From positions 258,285,757 through 258,349,756 of the forward strand of contig CM022298.1 in NCBI GenBank assembly GCA_011799875.1: 64,000 nucleotides of DNA, written 5' to 3'. Positions within the stretch are counted from its first letter, which is position 1. Each line of letters opens with the position of its first letter. Made by a program: the position numbers and the translations under genes. The DNA is from Thinopyrum elongatum (lineage: Eukaryota > Streptophyta > Magnoliopsida > Poales > Poaceae). Shown here piece after piece: positions 10,330-22,470 of this stretch. The notes beneath the pieces are model-generated. The model searched no databases and had not been told where the DNA came from. It saw only the letters and a list, made by a program, of their open reading frames with translations.

Positions 10330-11625
10330 CGACCTTTGGACTGTCCTGCTTGTGGGATTAAGGTGGGGCCCTGCATGCCACCCACAATTGGACGAACAAC
10401 CTTCAATTTAGAACTTGAACATAGTGATATCCTGGTAAGGATTCACTCGTGTCACATCAAGTAAATCTCATTGATTTACTGTCATGTTTTCTTACTTATG
10501 CTGCAACTTTATGATGCAGGTGTTGCCATGTCACATTCGTTATAAAATAAACCATTTGGTTTGCTCTATGGTGGTTATTTTAGCAGGATTCACTTCTTAT
10601 GATGTGTCAGTAATGAAGGCACTGTCCATCACTTATATTATTGGACACAATTGGACCAGTCTGTTGTCTGAGTACAATCTGAAGCCCTCTGATCAACTGC
10701 AGTTTGCTTTAACAAACACGCTAGAATTAGTCCTCACGTTTAAAAGAAGGACAGAAAATACTAGATCCAGTTCACGGAGCCTAGCAAAGTTAGAAAGCTG
10801 AAGTCTAAAATCATAGCAGACCAGAGACGAGCACTGCAGTCTCGCACATCGGTACCACCTCCAGCATCGGATCGAGCACCGACACCTGCTCCGACCGCAC
10901 TGGCTCTAGCACTGACAGTGGCAGCAGCTCAGTCTGATCCACCAGAGGATTGGGCACCGACCACGTCATCAGATCAGGCCAATCTACCGGAGGATCGGGT
11001 ACCGACACGGGCACCTGCTACGACATCGGCACCAACTCCAAAAGGAGCACCATCTCCAGCAGCAGCAGCGACACTACCAATCGCGCCAACATAGGCTCCA
11101 GCAACGGCTCTGGCACCTACACCAACACTTGAACTTGCACTTGCATCTCCTCCAGCCCGTGTAGCAGCAACGAAACCAGCACTTGCACCGGCAACAGACT
11201 GGGCTGCAGTTTGCACTGCATATACCAAAGTCCTTACAAAAACTGACATCTCCACCTTCTTGGTAAGCATTGGCAGCCCAAGTGCTTCGTTCTTTTTTCT
11301 TTCCGTGTTGTTTCACATGATTCACTATGTGGATTTAACTGTTTGTTTATGTCTTCTTGTTTGCAAACAGAGAATTCCTAGAGCAACGAGGGAGTCGTTT
11401 AATAATCCGGGCGACCGTGGCCAAGTTTCTCTAACCATGCACAACCTTGGTGTGCATGAACCTGCGCAATATATCGTAAGTACAAAGGATGGTCGCATGA
11501 TGATTAATGCTAAAGGATGGTCAAGGTTCAAAACTCGATCAAATCTTGCGGTTGGGGATGATGTCAAAATCAAACTTTCTCGGCAAGGAGGGCTGGTCCT
11601 AGTCAACTTTGAAATTCTTCAGTAG
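10330..11625 (+). pseudogene. Spliced two-B3-domain gene, broken
   Basis: Three exons can be read. Exon 1 ends at 10434 (CCTG|GTAAGG); intron 10435-10519 ends ATGATGCAG; exon 2 continues in frame and stays open to 10801; intron 11263-11370 (TTG|GTAAGC to TTGCAAACAG) leads to exon 3, 11371-11625. Exon 2 codes for a B3-like C-terminal half (NWTSLLSEYNLKPSDQLQF). It is followed, after a TGA at 10799-10801 and a frame change, by an Ala/Pro/Thr-rich linker with a TAG near 11092. Exon 3 encodes a second B3-like C-terminus, with GWSRFKTRSNLAVGDDVKI and a final LVNFEILQ strand. Such tandem B3 proteins are common in the grass REM group. The N-terminal part of the first domain is missing upstream, where the LTR-like block 9465-10328 lies. 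Stops and the frame change make it a pseudogene. Confidence 0.6.
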
Positions 11626-12147
11626 CAGAACACAACTGCCGAACTGATCTATCTTCCAAGAGCTTTTGATGTAATATGCCATGGTGAAACATGTGTCCTG
11701 TCTGTGTAAGTAGTACTATAGTAGTATTTATCACGTAGGACATCGTGAAAGAATTGCAACTCTGATTGCTGGTTAGGAACTGTCATTCGATTTCATTCTA
11801 ACAACTGTTGTGCTTTCTTTAATTTTTTGTATTCGCCTTGCGAGAACATCTAGAACCAGCGTTGTACCGATCACATGCAATATTTATCGGATGAAATGCG
11901 CTGAGTTAGAACACATGGGCCCCCAAACATGCAGGCCCACCAGCCTGTGGCCCAAAGTCCAGACCCGTCAGCCTATCTGAGTGTTTTATTGTCGCGGAAA
12001 AAATCTGAGTATTTTATTCTCATCTGAACCCCATATTATGTATATATATTCCCCTTGATTTTTCTTATGTATAAAGTTTTAATATAAAAGATTTTTATAT
12101 TTCTTCATTGTGGGAGTATCTCTCTATCAAAAATATATTTGTGTGCA
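11626..12147. other. Intergenic spacer, no feature found
   Basis: Probably the 3' untranslated region of the B3 pseudogene followed by AT-rich spacer. No open frame or repeat structure stands out on either strand. Confidence 0.4.
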
Positions 12148-12295
12148 ACTGACGGTGTCCTGGATAAGGGGGTACTAAGCCAGTCGGACCGTTCTTCTCG
12201 CGGTGGGCCGACAAGCCGCCACACGTGATCAAGATAGACTCCGGAAGCTGCATGAGTGCCCCTTTGGGGTTCGGCAAGGGGACGCTCACATTGTA
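12148..12295 (+). mobile_element. LTR-end fragment of another Gypsy family
   Basis: TGACGGTGTCCTGGATAAGGGGGTAC resembles the LTR start of a Gypsy family common in Triticeae (from memory). Only about 150 bp remains before the sequence becomes minus-strand integrase of the neighbouring element, so it is a fragment or an insertion scar. Confidence 0.4.
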
Positions 12296-13658
12296 CAAAG
12301 AGCAGAAATGATCTCACTAGCTCTACTTCGGGCCACTTTGTAAACTTGTCGATTGCCACGTACAAGAATTCAAAGCCCCCGGTGCACGGGGAAAGGGGCC
12401 CAAGATGTCGATCCCCCAGACCGCGAAAGGCTAGGATAAAGGGATGGTTTGAAGGGCTTGAGCTGGCTGATGAATATTCTTGGAGTGGAACTGGCATGCT
12501 TCACACTTGCTGACAAGCTCAGTTGCATCCTGGAGGGCGGTGGGCCAATAGAATCCTTGCCGGAAAGCTTTTCTGACATGTGTTCTTGATCCCATGTGAG
12601 ACACACACACCTCCATGTATTTCTGCCAACAACGTTAGTCCATCTCCTTGGCTGATAGACTACAACTTCACACCATTTGGCCTCTTTCTGTATAGAGTGT
12701 CATCCACAAACTGGTATATACTCGATTGGTGGGCCACCTTTTCAGATTCCTCTGGATTATCAGGAGGTTCTCCAGTTTGCAAGAATTGGACTATGTGTTG
12801 CGCCCATGCTAGAGCCTGAGGCTCGATGACGAGGGCTAAAGGCATCTCCTCTGCCGTGGGAGCACCAGCCTCAACAGCGAGAATTGGAGGTTCTGCCAGA
12901 GAGCGCGGCTCATCAATGAGCATAGGGTCTCCCCCGACAACCTTCTCACCAGCGGCTTCAGGAAGCTCTGCCGGGAAATGTTTGCCCGTGTTGAGTTTCC
13001 TTCTTTTCCTGGCCAATGTTGATTGAGAAACAGATGGTTGGGCTAGGTGGAGCACAAAAGTTCCTGATTCCATAGGAAGCTTCGGCGCAGCGCACTTTGA
13101 CACGTGGTCAGCGATACTGTTTTCGGCACGGGGTACATGCTCCGTCTGCAGTCCATCAAAGTGCTCTTCCAGCCTCCTCACCTCTTCCACGTATGCCTCC
13201 AACAATGGGTTTTGGTAATCCTTATTTACTTGATTCACAACGAGTTGAGAGTCGCCGCGTATGATCAGCTTCTTTATTCACAGCTCTACTGCAATTCTGA
13301 GCCCGACAAGGAGCCCTTCATATTTTGCTGTGTTATTGGTGGCATCTTCCATGGGAAAGTGCATTTAGATAACATACTTGAGGTGTTCTCCGGTGGGTGC
13401 AATGAGTAAAACTCCTGCCTCAGCACCTTGGAGTGAGAAAGCACCATCAAAGTACATGACCCATTCCTTGGGGTCCTCCTTGTCGGGGAGGACTATCTCC
13501 ACAATCTCTTTGTCGGGCATTGGCATCCATTCTGCTATGAATTCTGCCAGTGCTCTACTTTGGATAGTTGCCATGCTTTCAAACTTTAAAGCAAAGCTTG
13601 ATAGTTCTAGTGCCCACTCTACTATCCTGTCGGTGGCCTCGGGGTTCCTCATGATACA
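12296..13658 (-). pseudogene. Second RNase H and integrase part of a Tat-type Gypsy pol
   Basis: Minus-strand frames collinear with 61080-62400 of the plus-strand element. From 13652: the second RNase H domain (WVMYFDGAFSLQGAEAG, then ENSIADHVSKCAA near 13120), a linker, the integrase zinc-binding region (KCEACQFHSK near 12500) and the first part of the catalytic core (GGFEFLYVAIDKFTKWPEVE near 12330-12390). Similarity ends at about 12295, so the DDE core is cut after its first acidic residue and the integrase C-terminus is absent. Several frame changes separate the pieces. No functional product is possible. Confidence 0.75.
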
Positions 13659-15032
13659 CTACAGTGGAAGGCGGGTCACAACTGTGATATCATGAGCTTG
13701 GAAGTAATGGCGCAGCTTCCTCGAGGCCATAAGAAGGCTGAAGATCAATTTTTGCACCCCAGAGTACCTTGATCTTGGCCCATGCAGGAGTGAGCTGACA
13801 AAGTAAACTGGTCGCTGCACCATCTTCTTCCTTGCTAACACCTTCCAATTATCAGCACCTGTTTGTGGCTCCCCTTCGCCGTTACCATCTGGTCTTGTCG
13901 GGGATAGAGTTGGTTCATCACTAAGTAGTCCTACCACGGTAGTTCCTTCGGTATCTACTTCTCTCTGTGCCACCAAGGCAGCACTAACCATTTGATTCGT
14001 TGCTTCCAGGTACAACAACAATAGCTCTTGTGGTTTAGTTGCGACCAAGGTTGGAGCAGAGGAAAGGTAAGCTTTCAAATCCCGCAGTGCAGCCTCTGCC
14101 TCTAGAGTCCATTTCATTGGACTAGCCTTCTTCAATATTTTGAAGAACGACAGGGCATGCTCAGCGGATTTTGAAATGAACCTACTTAGTGCGGCTACAC
14201 AGTCGGCCAGACGCCTCACATCCTTGATGGTTTTCGGAGCTTGGATCTGTTCTATTGCCTTGATCTTGTCGGGGTTGGCTTCTATCCCTTGCTGAGACAC
14301 AAACAAACAAAGGAGCTTGCCGGACGAAACGCCAAACACACATTTATCTCCATTAAGCTTCAAGTTGATCTTCCGCAGGTTTGCAAAAGTTTCTTCCAAA
14401 TCCTGAATGAGTGTTGACTTATCTCTGGTCTTAACCACTATATCATCCATGTAGGCTTCTATGTTCATGTGCAGCTAAGGCTCAAAACCAATCTGCACGG
14501 CCCTTGCAAGTGTGGAACCAGCACTTTTTAGCCCGAAAGGCATACGCACAAAGCACTACGTGCCACATGGGGTAATAAATGCAGTTTTCTCTTCGTCTTC
14601 CTTGGCCATGAAGATCTGATGGTATCTAGAGTATGCATCAAGGAAGGAGAGAAAATAACATCCCGAGGTGGAGTCAACAATCTGATCAATGTGCAGCAAG
14701 GGGAAGCGGTCCTTTGGACAAGCTTTGTTCAAGTCTGTGAAGTCAATACAAAGTCTCCACTTCCCATTTGCCTTGCGCACCACCACCAAATTAGCTAACC
14801 AAGTTGGATGCAACACTCTAACCAAGCCTGCCGCTTCAAGTTTCTTAATCTCCTCGGCAATGAACTGCTGCTGTTCGAAGGCCTGCTTCCTGACTTTCTG
14901 CTTGACGGGACGGGCGTGAGGACAGACAGCAAGGTAGTGCTCGATTACCTCCCTGGGAACACCGGGGATGTCAGATGGTTGCCATGCAAACACATCGACA
15001 TGCGCCCGTAGGAATGCAACGAGCGCGCTTTC
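13659..15032 (-). pseudogene. Reverse transcriptase and first RNase H of a Tat-type Gypsy pol
   Basis: Minus strand. RT begins near 15010 (DVFAWQPSDIPGV), passes LEAAGLVRVLHPTWLANLVV and FLDAYSRYHQIFMAKEDEEKTAF, and carries the YMDD active-site box at about 14443-14454. The RNase H connection region follows to 13659 (KKMVQRPVYFVSSLLHG). Two in-frame TAG codons lie between 14470 and 14560; one replaces the Gln found at the same place in the plus-strand copy (GFEPQLH). The copy is therefore dead. It belongs to the same family as the element at 55898-64000, in opposite orientation, with many amino-acid differences. Confidence 0.8.
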
Positions 15033-15878
15033 CTATTTGTCATCGAGAGTGGCACTACTGATGAAAGTACCATCAGTGACATCCTGCCATGCTGAAACCT
15101 TTTTTGTTGCAGGAGGAGCAGCCTTGGATCTTTTGCTAATCGAACTTTCCAGCAAGTCGCTGCCGGGCGCAACGCACTCCGAAGAGACGCGCTTCCCGGG
15201 GACCTTGTTAGTTCCCTTGGCTTTCTTTTCCTCTTTGGAGGGAGCTGAGGTTTTGATGGCCTCTGCTGCTACCGCGTCTCTAGACATCTTATCAATGCAG
15301 ATGACTGCATCCCTCTTATCTGATGAAATGGCGATGACTCCCATAGGGCCCGGCATCTTCAAAGTGTTGTACGCATAATGGGATGCTTCCATGAACTTGG
15401 CCAGAGCTGGACGGCCAAGGATCCCGTTGAATGGCAGGGGAAGCTCAACAACGTCGAACACAATCTTCTCATTCCTGAAGTTTGTTTCCCCGCCAAATGT
15501 TACCAGCAAAGTGATCTTTCCCTTTGGCTGGCTCCTCATTTGGTTGATCCCCTGGAAAGTGCCAGTCTCCTTCAGATCCTCATCAGCAATTTGGAGCTTC
15601 TTAAGCACATCGGGGGAGATCAAATTCAACCTTGCCCCGCCATCAACCAACATCTTAGTGACCTTGAGGTTGCGGATTGTTGGCGAAACCAACAATGGGA
15701 AGCATCCGACCACAGTAGTATGATCTGGATGATCCTCAATGTCAAAGATGATGGGTGTGCAGGACCACTTAAGTGGCTCTCGAGTGCTTGCTACTGGTTC
15801 TACCGCATTAACCTCATGCGCCCATTGCTTGATTTGGTGGTGAGAGGAGTGCAACGATGCACCCCTGTCAATGCACAT
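15033..15878 (-). pseudogene. Aspartic protease region of a Tat-type Gypsy pol
   Basis: Minus-strand frame of 281 codons. The protease core is visible as KMLVDGGARLNLIS (catalytic Asp in DGGA) followed by FNGILGRPALAKFMEASHYAYNTLKMPG, the second strand typical of Gypsy proteases, then a Lys/Ser-rich linker to RT. It ends in LDDK and TAG; the plus-strand copy has the same stop at the same place. The frame starts only 8 bp from the CACTA terminus at 15886, so gag and the upstream part of pol are lost or displaced. I found no continuation on the far side of that CACTA element. Confidence 0.75.
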
Positions 15879-15885
15879 TGCCTCA

Positions 15886-16095
15886 CACTAAAAAACCCAC
15901 TTCCGTGATGATACATGTTTGTCACAGTAGGTCATGTTTTCTGTCATGCATGTACATCCATGGCGATTTTATGACAGAATCAAGATAGTTACACCTGTGT
16001 TGTCGTAGAAGTGTTCCATGATAATACTAAAATTATCATCACGGAAGTGTCCACTTCCATGACGATAAATGGCGCATCATGGAAGTGCTTTCGTC
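15886..16095. repeat. CACTA 1 terminal and subterminal inverted motifs
   Basis: The terminus CACTAAAAAACCC is followed by copies of CTTCCGTGATGATA, its inverse TATCATCACGGAAGTG (16033-16051), and CACTTCCATGACGATAA (16052-16068). Two of these form a 17-bp imperfect hairpin around TC at 16050. Confidence 0.6.
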
Positions 16096-16129
16096 AAAGG
16101 TAACCGACACGTGGCATCCACCGTAACGG

Positions 16130-17175
16130 GTCGCCCTTAAGCTATCGAGTTCCGATTTGGATCCGATAACCCGTTAACAGCCTTGACCAATGGGGATTTT
16201 CCACGTGTAAAATTCGCAATGGCAAGAGGAACCACGTGTCGGCTCAGCGTTGGGACAAATGTCATCCACTCATTGGACGGGAGGCGCCTATGATACGTCG
16301 ACACATGGCACAGGCCAGCAGAGGCCCATTCAGGTGAAAAGGCCGGCCTGTTTGACTTGGTCAAAAGGTAGCGGGCCGTCCCACGGAAAACCTGTTAAGG
16401 GCCTGTTCGCATATAGCTCATTTACAGCCCGCTAACTCATGGCCCGTTATGGCCTATTCGAATTGGGCCCAGTAGCGTCATCTGGGCCGTCCAATATGAT
16501 TCGAGCCCGTTGTAACTTCCAGCCCATGTATGGCCCATGACGTCTTTGGGCCCATACGAGGCCCTTTGTAACTCTGGGCCCATTAAAGGCCCATAGTGAA
16601 ACTGGCCCATAATGAACAATGTATCGCTTTACACCCATTAGCAGCCCATTATTCTGTTGGGCCTTATCTACCCCATGTTACCTTTCGGCCTTCTAAGGGC
16701 CAATTTATTCTTGGGCTCATTTCCAGCATTCGGTTAGTTACGGTCTGTTACTGGCTTGTTCCGCTTGTGGGCCAAATTCAGCCCGTGGTTACAGACGACC
16801 CGTTTGCGGCCCGTTAACCCGTTGGTCTGTTTTCATAGCGTCATCAAATACGGCCCATTAACGACCCGTGATGCCTGTCGATAGAATTAAGCCCGTTATA
16901 CATTTCGGCCTATTAACGGCCCATTATGGTCGGGCCATAAACAGACGATTTCCACTCTAGCCCGTTTAAGGCCCATTTTGCAGACCATTATTGGACCACG
17001 AATAGTACGACCCATGTTTGGCCAATCAATCATACGGCCCGTAGAAGGCACATTGACTATACGGCCCGTAGAAGGCCCATGGATCCTACAGCTCGTAGGA
17101 GGCCCATGGTCACTACAGCAGGTAGTAGGACCATGGTTACAACGGTCCGTATGTTGCCCATGGTTATTGTGGCCT
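16130..17175. repeat. GGCCCGTTA / GGCCCATGG subterminal array
   Basis: About one kilobase made of dozens of short variants of GGCCCGTTA, GGCCCATTA and AGGCCCATGG in both orientations, spaced about 20-35 bp. In En/Spm elements such arrays are bound by the element's own DNA-binding protein; here the role is inferred by analogy. Confidence 0.6.
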
Positions 17176-17264
17176 ACTTATAAAAAATAGGTTATTGTGG
17201 CCACTAGAAAAACGCGAAAAAAGAACTGCAGTGACTACAAGCAAACAACTAAACAAGACAATAA

Positions 17265-17425
17265 GGGAATAAATAAGCAAGCAACTAACGCTAGGCTATT
17301 ACGGCTATTACACATATTACATCCACTGGGCATCAAAGTTCGCCACTAGTGCAAATATAGGGAATAAAGCAGCATATTACATACACTGGCCGTCTAAATT
17401 GGCCACCAGTGCAAATAAACGCGGC
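17265..17425. repeat. Tandem duplication of about 66 bp
   Basis: Two adjacent copies of a unit containing CATATTACATCCACTGG and CACTAGTGCAAATA (17307-17357 and 17373-17418) lie just beyond the 3' end of the CACTA 1 gene. Confidence 0.55.
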
Positions 17426-20400
17426 AGCAAAACAAGTCCATACCTGAAACAACTTCAGAAGAGCTCAAGAAATGTTATCCTGGGTATCCACCATGCTGGC
17501 AATAAGCTTAGCAAGCTTATTAGCTTTCTCCTGTTTGGCGCTAAAATCCTCCAACGCTTGCTGTTGCACCAGAAAGTATGCATCTGAATTCTCAAGTGAC
17601 TTCCAAAGTCCTTCGACTTCATGTCACAGCACTGCTGATCGATATCTTTCAGCTTGTAGTTGAGACTCAAGAAATTGAACTGATTCAGACAGTGAGTTCG
17701 AAGAGCTTGTGCCAGCGGTAGTGGCCAGTAACTCGAACACTACACCAAGACAAGACTTTGGGGTTGTCTCACTGTCTTCTAGATAGTTTTCCTTAGCTGT
17801 TTTACCAGCTTTGTTTGAGACCAACAAGGATGTCTCACTATCCTGAATCTTATCTGCATTACTTTCTTTACCATTGCTTAATAAGGTACTCTTCCCCAAT
17901 ATTCCCCAATATTCTGTCAGCATTCTAAAAGAAGAAACAAGCAGACACATAACAGGTTTAGCATGTAGTATATGAAACTCATTTCGGTGAACCAGTTCAG
18001 TAGTAAGGTGGACAGGATTAAACTACCAAGTCTTCTATTGCCAAGTAGTACATAATAAAAACATCAAACAAACATATGTCTATGTCCTATGGTCACTGCA
18101 TTGTCTTGCCAAACCAAAATAGAGACACAGTTCAAATCATATCAGTTCAAGACAAACCAGCATTGAAAGAATACAAGTGTGGGGAACTACACGGCACAAC
18201 AAGATTTTAGATGGGTGCCACAGGTATACATGTACAACAACACTATTGGCTCTGTTGTGATGCTAGTAATGTGCATGATATGAGAAGTCAACTTTATACA
18301 CAATTGAAATTGAAATCAACAGAGCAATTTAGAAGAGCAAACCTTGTAAAGAAACATGCTTAAAGATACCTGTTGTGCCATTGGAGTTTCAATTGGATCC
18401 TTCAATTTAAAAATAAGTTTGTATGAGTAAATACAGTGATACAAGAGCAAATCAGTATGCACCATAGCAATGGAATCTTAAATGAGAACAATTGTTCTTC
18501 AGGTTTAAGCACTTGTTCTACACGAACAGAGTACAGTAAGACGCAGGCATATAGTACTTAAAAATGAAAAATGAGCTCATAGACCTTACCACATTCTTGG
18601 TTAGGGACCAGTACAGAACAAGGCGTTCCTAGTCATCGTCCCGTAAATATGTCTCAGGAGAACGTAAGGGAATTTGATGAGTTTCTTTGCCAGTGAAGTA
18701 CGTTTTCTTCAGGTAATTCCGATACTGCCACCAAGCATTCTTGAAGATAGCAGAGGTATTAGCACATGTTACCTCATCCTGAGTTTCCAAATCGGTCCTT
18801 CTCTATAGAGAAAAATGGGAACATTTGCTGTATTATAACCAGGATGGAGGTAGAATGTATGGGACAAAGCAAAGTAATTGCCATAAATAACATTACTTAC
18901 ACATAACTTCTGGACGAACACCTACAACTGGCATTTTCCTTCATCTTTAGTATAATATTTCCATGATGGGAAGATACGCACATAGGATTTAACAACATCA
19001 AATGCGATAGATGCTAAACTATGAATGGCTAGTTGTGCTTCATCCACAGGAATAGGTGTACTAACTGGTGGAGTTGGGGTTCGTCGTGGTAGTACTCGCG
19101 CTTTGGGCACTGGAGCTGCCTTACTAACTGCTCTTGTTTGGGAGCTCTGTGGTGGAGATGGTGCTGTGTCAACTGGAACTAGGTTACTATCTGCTGGAGT
19201 TGGGGTTAGATTGGGTGAAGCTGGTTCTCTGTCCATCGCACCAAGGGTACAATCTGCGAGAGTCTGGGTTATGTGTGGTAGGGCTGGTTCTCGTGCACGT
19301 ACAACCGGGGTGCTATCTCCACCAATAGGTAGCACTATTTTATTTGAAGACCGTGTTTTTACTACGCTAGATACTGCCATCACCCGCTCCAATTCAAATG
19401 GCTGATAAACAAGAAACGTAGTTGAATGTGTAGACCTTGTATGAGAGATAGATGCAATAGATAGTGTGGAAAAAAGAGGGCATGAAATAGTTCACATGTA
19501 TATTGTTTATCTAAAAAGGATAGCATGACATAATTTCACATATATCATGTCTATCTAAACTGGATAGCATAGCATGACATAATTCAAAGATATGATGACT
19601 AACTAAATAGGATGGCATGAGATAATTATATGATGTCTTTAGTAAATAGGTTCGCATGACATAATTCACATACATGTTATCTAAGTAATCAGGATCGCAT
19701 GATATAATTCACATGTGTGATTTATATACTAAGCAGAGTGAATTCGCATAGATGATGTCTGAACTAAGAACATGGTGTTGAATATTGTGTATATGATGTG
19801 TAAACTATGCAATGCAAGACACCATATGCATGATATGAGCAGTATAACCGTGCCAAGTTAGAGCATACACCTCGGTGGGGGAATAGGACTGGTCATCTGT
19901 CTCTGAATCCATCTCTGAGGAGCTATCGGGGCCAAGAAGAGATCTGCTTCGACAGGTAGCACATCCTGCTCTGAAGACCTTGTTTTCACTACAGATTTTT
20001 CCATCACCCACTCAAATGGCTGATTCACAGGAAGAGTAGTTGAATGTACAAACATTGTCGACAAATGGAAATGTAACGAAGAAAAGGATTGGCAATATAT
20101 CATTCAAATATATGATGCCTGGTTAAACAGGATGGCATTGCATATTTCACATATATTATGGTTGGCTAAAAGAGATGAGATTGCATAATTCGCATATATG
20201 ATATAGAAACTAAACAGGTGGCATTACAGAACATGTCTAAACTAAGCAGATGACATATATGATGTCGAAAGTGGGCACTACAAGGCAGCATATGCATGAG
20301 ATGACCAACATCATCATGCCAAGTTAGAGCAAATACCTCGGGGGTAAATAGGAGTGGTCAGCTCCGTCTGAATCAGCCTTAGAACAGATATCTTCCTCTG

Positions 20401-21163
20401 AATTACAATCTGGAGGGGGGGGGGAGGGTTTTTCATTACACCCACCATGGAGAGATGTCTGCATGACATTGTATTGCCGCACCAAACTCTTCTCTTTTTC
20501 TCTACATGTTCAGCATGACTGTGTACAATATCTGACATGCATACGAAAAAATATAGTGATATTATGTAAGGAGAGCATGCAGAAATCTAGAGTGATGGTA
20601 ACAACCAGTGGATAGATACAAAAATAATGATAGCAGGCTGATGATAGCTTTAATTTAATAAAAAGACAGATGATGATTGCTTTACTGTTTGTTTCCCACC
20701 CAAGATGAACAACATAGGCATACCCTAGGTGAACCAGATAATATACAGAGATACTATTCATTATTGCCTCGATATGTGCCCCACAAGCATTTTAAAACTC
20801 AAGTTTGAACATTAATTTGGACCTGACTTGGAGTCTAAGAGGTGAACAGGACGATAAAGTAGTAGGTAATATTAAGCAATGCATAACATAAGCAGAAACA
20901 AAAGAGTGCGACCTCTCTTGTGGCCCCATGTACTCCTCAGGTTCATCTGCTGAGTCGATGACGGTGATGCAGTTGTGGTGGGTGCCGGCGGCAGGAACGG
21001 AGATCTGAGGTAGTGAAAGATGATCAGGAGTCGTGATGTCTGGTATGGTGGATGCTTTTGTCGATGGAGCAGCTTAGGTGAGGTGGACGACGTCGCAGCA
21101 GGAGCAGGACAAACCACACAAAGTTTTCTTCAACACCTATCTTTAACTGAAGTGATTCTGTAA

Positions 21164-21557
21164 GGGCTCCTTTGGCTTGCAGGATTCTAAAAATGCAGGG
21201 ATAGGAAAAACACCGGAATAGGATAGGAATGCACATGGGAAATAGAGCATTTGTAAACACAGGATTTCTATCAACTTGGGTGTTTGGTTCTTAGGAATTG
21301 GAAGAGCAGAGGAATGCAAAAAAACATGGCCAAATTAAAGTGAAACCATATGAAAGTGTGTACAGTTAGAATGTTATTCTGTCACTAATGCACCTAGTCT
21401 TGTTTTCATGCATAGGATTTTGAAAAGTAGGTCCAGGTGGATGTTTTGCTCCATTCCTTTCAACGAAATGCATGAATAATTGAATAGTAGAGTACCATAG
21501 GAAAATTTCCTATTGCTATGTTTTTCCGTCACTTTTCCCATTGAACCAAAATAGCCC
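21164..21557. mobile_element. MITE, Harbinger-like, 394 bp
   Basis: Terminal inverted repeats GGGCTCCTTTGG and CCAAAATAGCCC are flanked by a TAA duplication on both sides (21161-21163, 21558-21560). It has no coding capacity. It sits between two exon-like pieces of the CACTA 1 gene, so it is nested. Internal phrases such as GCAGGGATAGGAAAAAC resemble the repeats at 28190 and 30830. Confidence 0.7.
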
Positions 21558-22039
21558 TAATGGATCAACATGAATGTAGAGTAATAAGTGATGCGACAAG
21601 TGTACAACCTCTTTGGCCTAGCCATGTTGACCTCAGCATCATTGGGTTGGTCGCTGAAGAAGTTGCGGCAGAGGTGGCTGCCGGAGGTGTGGAGGAAGAT
21701 CTCAGGCGTTTGTAGACAGCGTCCAGGGTACTGCTCTGTTGTGATGGATGGTTCCGTCATTGGAGCAGCTCCGGCGAGCCGTAAGACGTCGAGGCTGAAG
21801 CAGTACAAGACAGACATCATTAATCTCAAGTGGGATTCTAATAGCATCTCCCATAGATGATGTAAAATACATTACCAAATAGTGATAGATGTAAAATTTA
21901 CATCACCAAAAAACACCTGACTACAACAGATGAGGTAAAAACTGTTGACTCTGAACTTAACTGTCAAAACTGAAATTTATTGTGGAATCTGAATGTTAAT
22001 GTCTAAACTGAATGCACTGGTAGCAGAGAGGCACTTCAC

Positions 22040-22470
22040 ATGTAGTTTAGGCCGCTCGAGCACTAGCAGTAGAGAAACAGTGATCTAAATCAGCAGGCGA
22101 TCGACAGGGAACACAGTAGCAGATAGCAGACGAAGCAGCAGTGCCTGGAGGAGCAGCGCGAACTAGAGCCAGAGCAGCAACTCGTGTAGCTGCAGCAGCC
22201 CGTGTACTAGCATCAGCAGCCCGAGCGAGAGCAAAAGCAGAGCAGCAGCACGGTGAGTGGAAGAGCAGAGCAGCAGCGTGAGCGAGCGAGAGCCGGAGCA
22301 GCAGCAGCGCGAGCGAGAGAGCGAGAGCCGGAGCAGCAGCAATAGATCCGGCTGGTATGGCCACCACCGCCGAGGGAGCCTCGCACTGGAGGAGAGCTGC
22401 CATGGAGATGTCGCCGGCGGCGCCGGCTTCGAGGTAGCCGTGCCATGGGGGTGCGAGATCTAGTACCGTC
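22040..22470. repeat. Low-complexity GC-rich block (AGCAGC / GAGCGAGAG)
   Basis: Imperfect repeats of AGCAGC, GCGAGCGAGAG and GAGCCGGAGCAGCAGC. Open in more than one frame because of composition; I do not call a gene. Confidence 0.5.

Noticed and set aside
10974..11325. Minus-strand Ala/Val/Cys-rich frames
   Set aside because: Antisense to the Ala/Pro/Thr-rich linker of the plus-strand B3 pseudogene, which also has splice sites and domain matches.
22047..22463. Ala/Arg-rich frames on both strands
   Set aside because: Low-complexity AGCAGC/GAGCGAGAG repeats explain the open frames.
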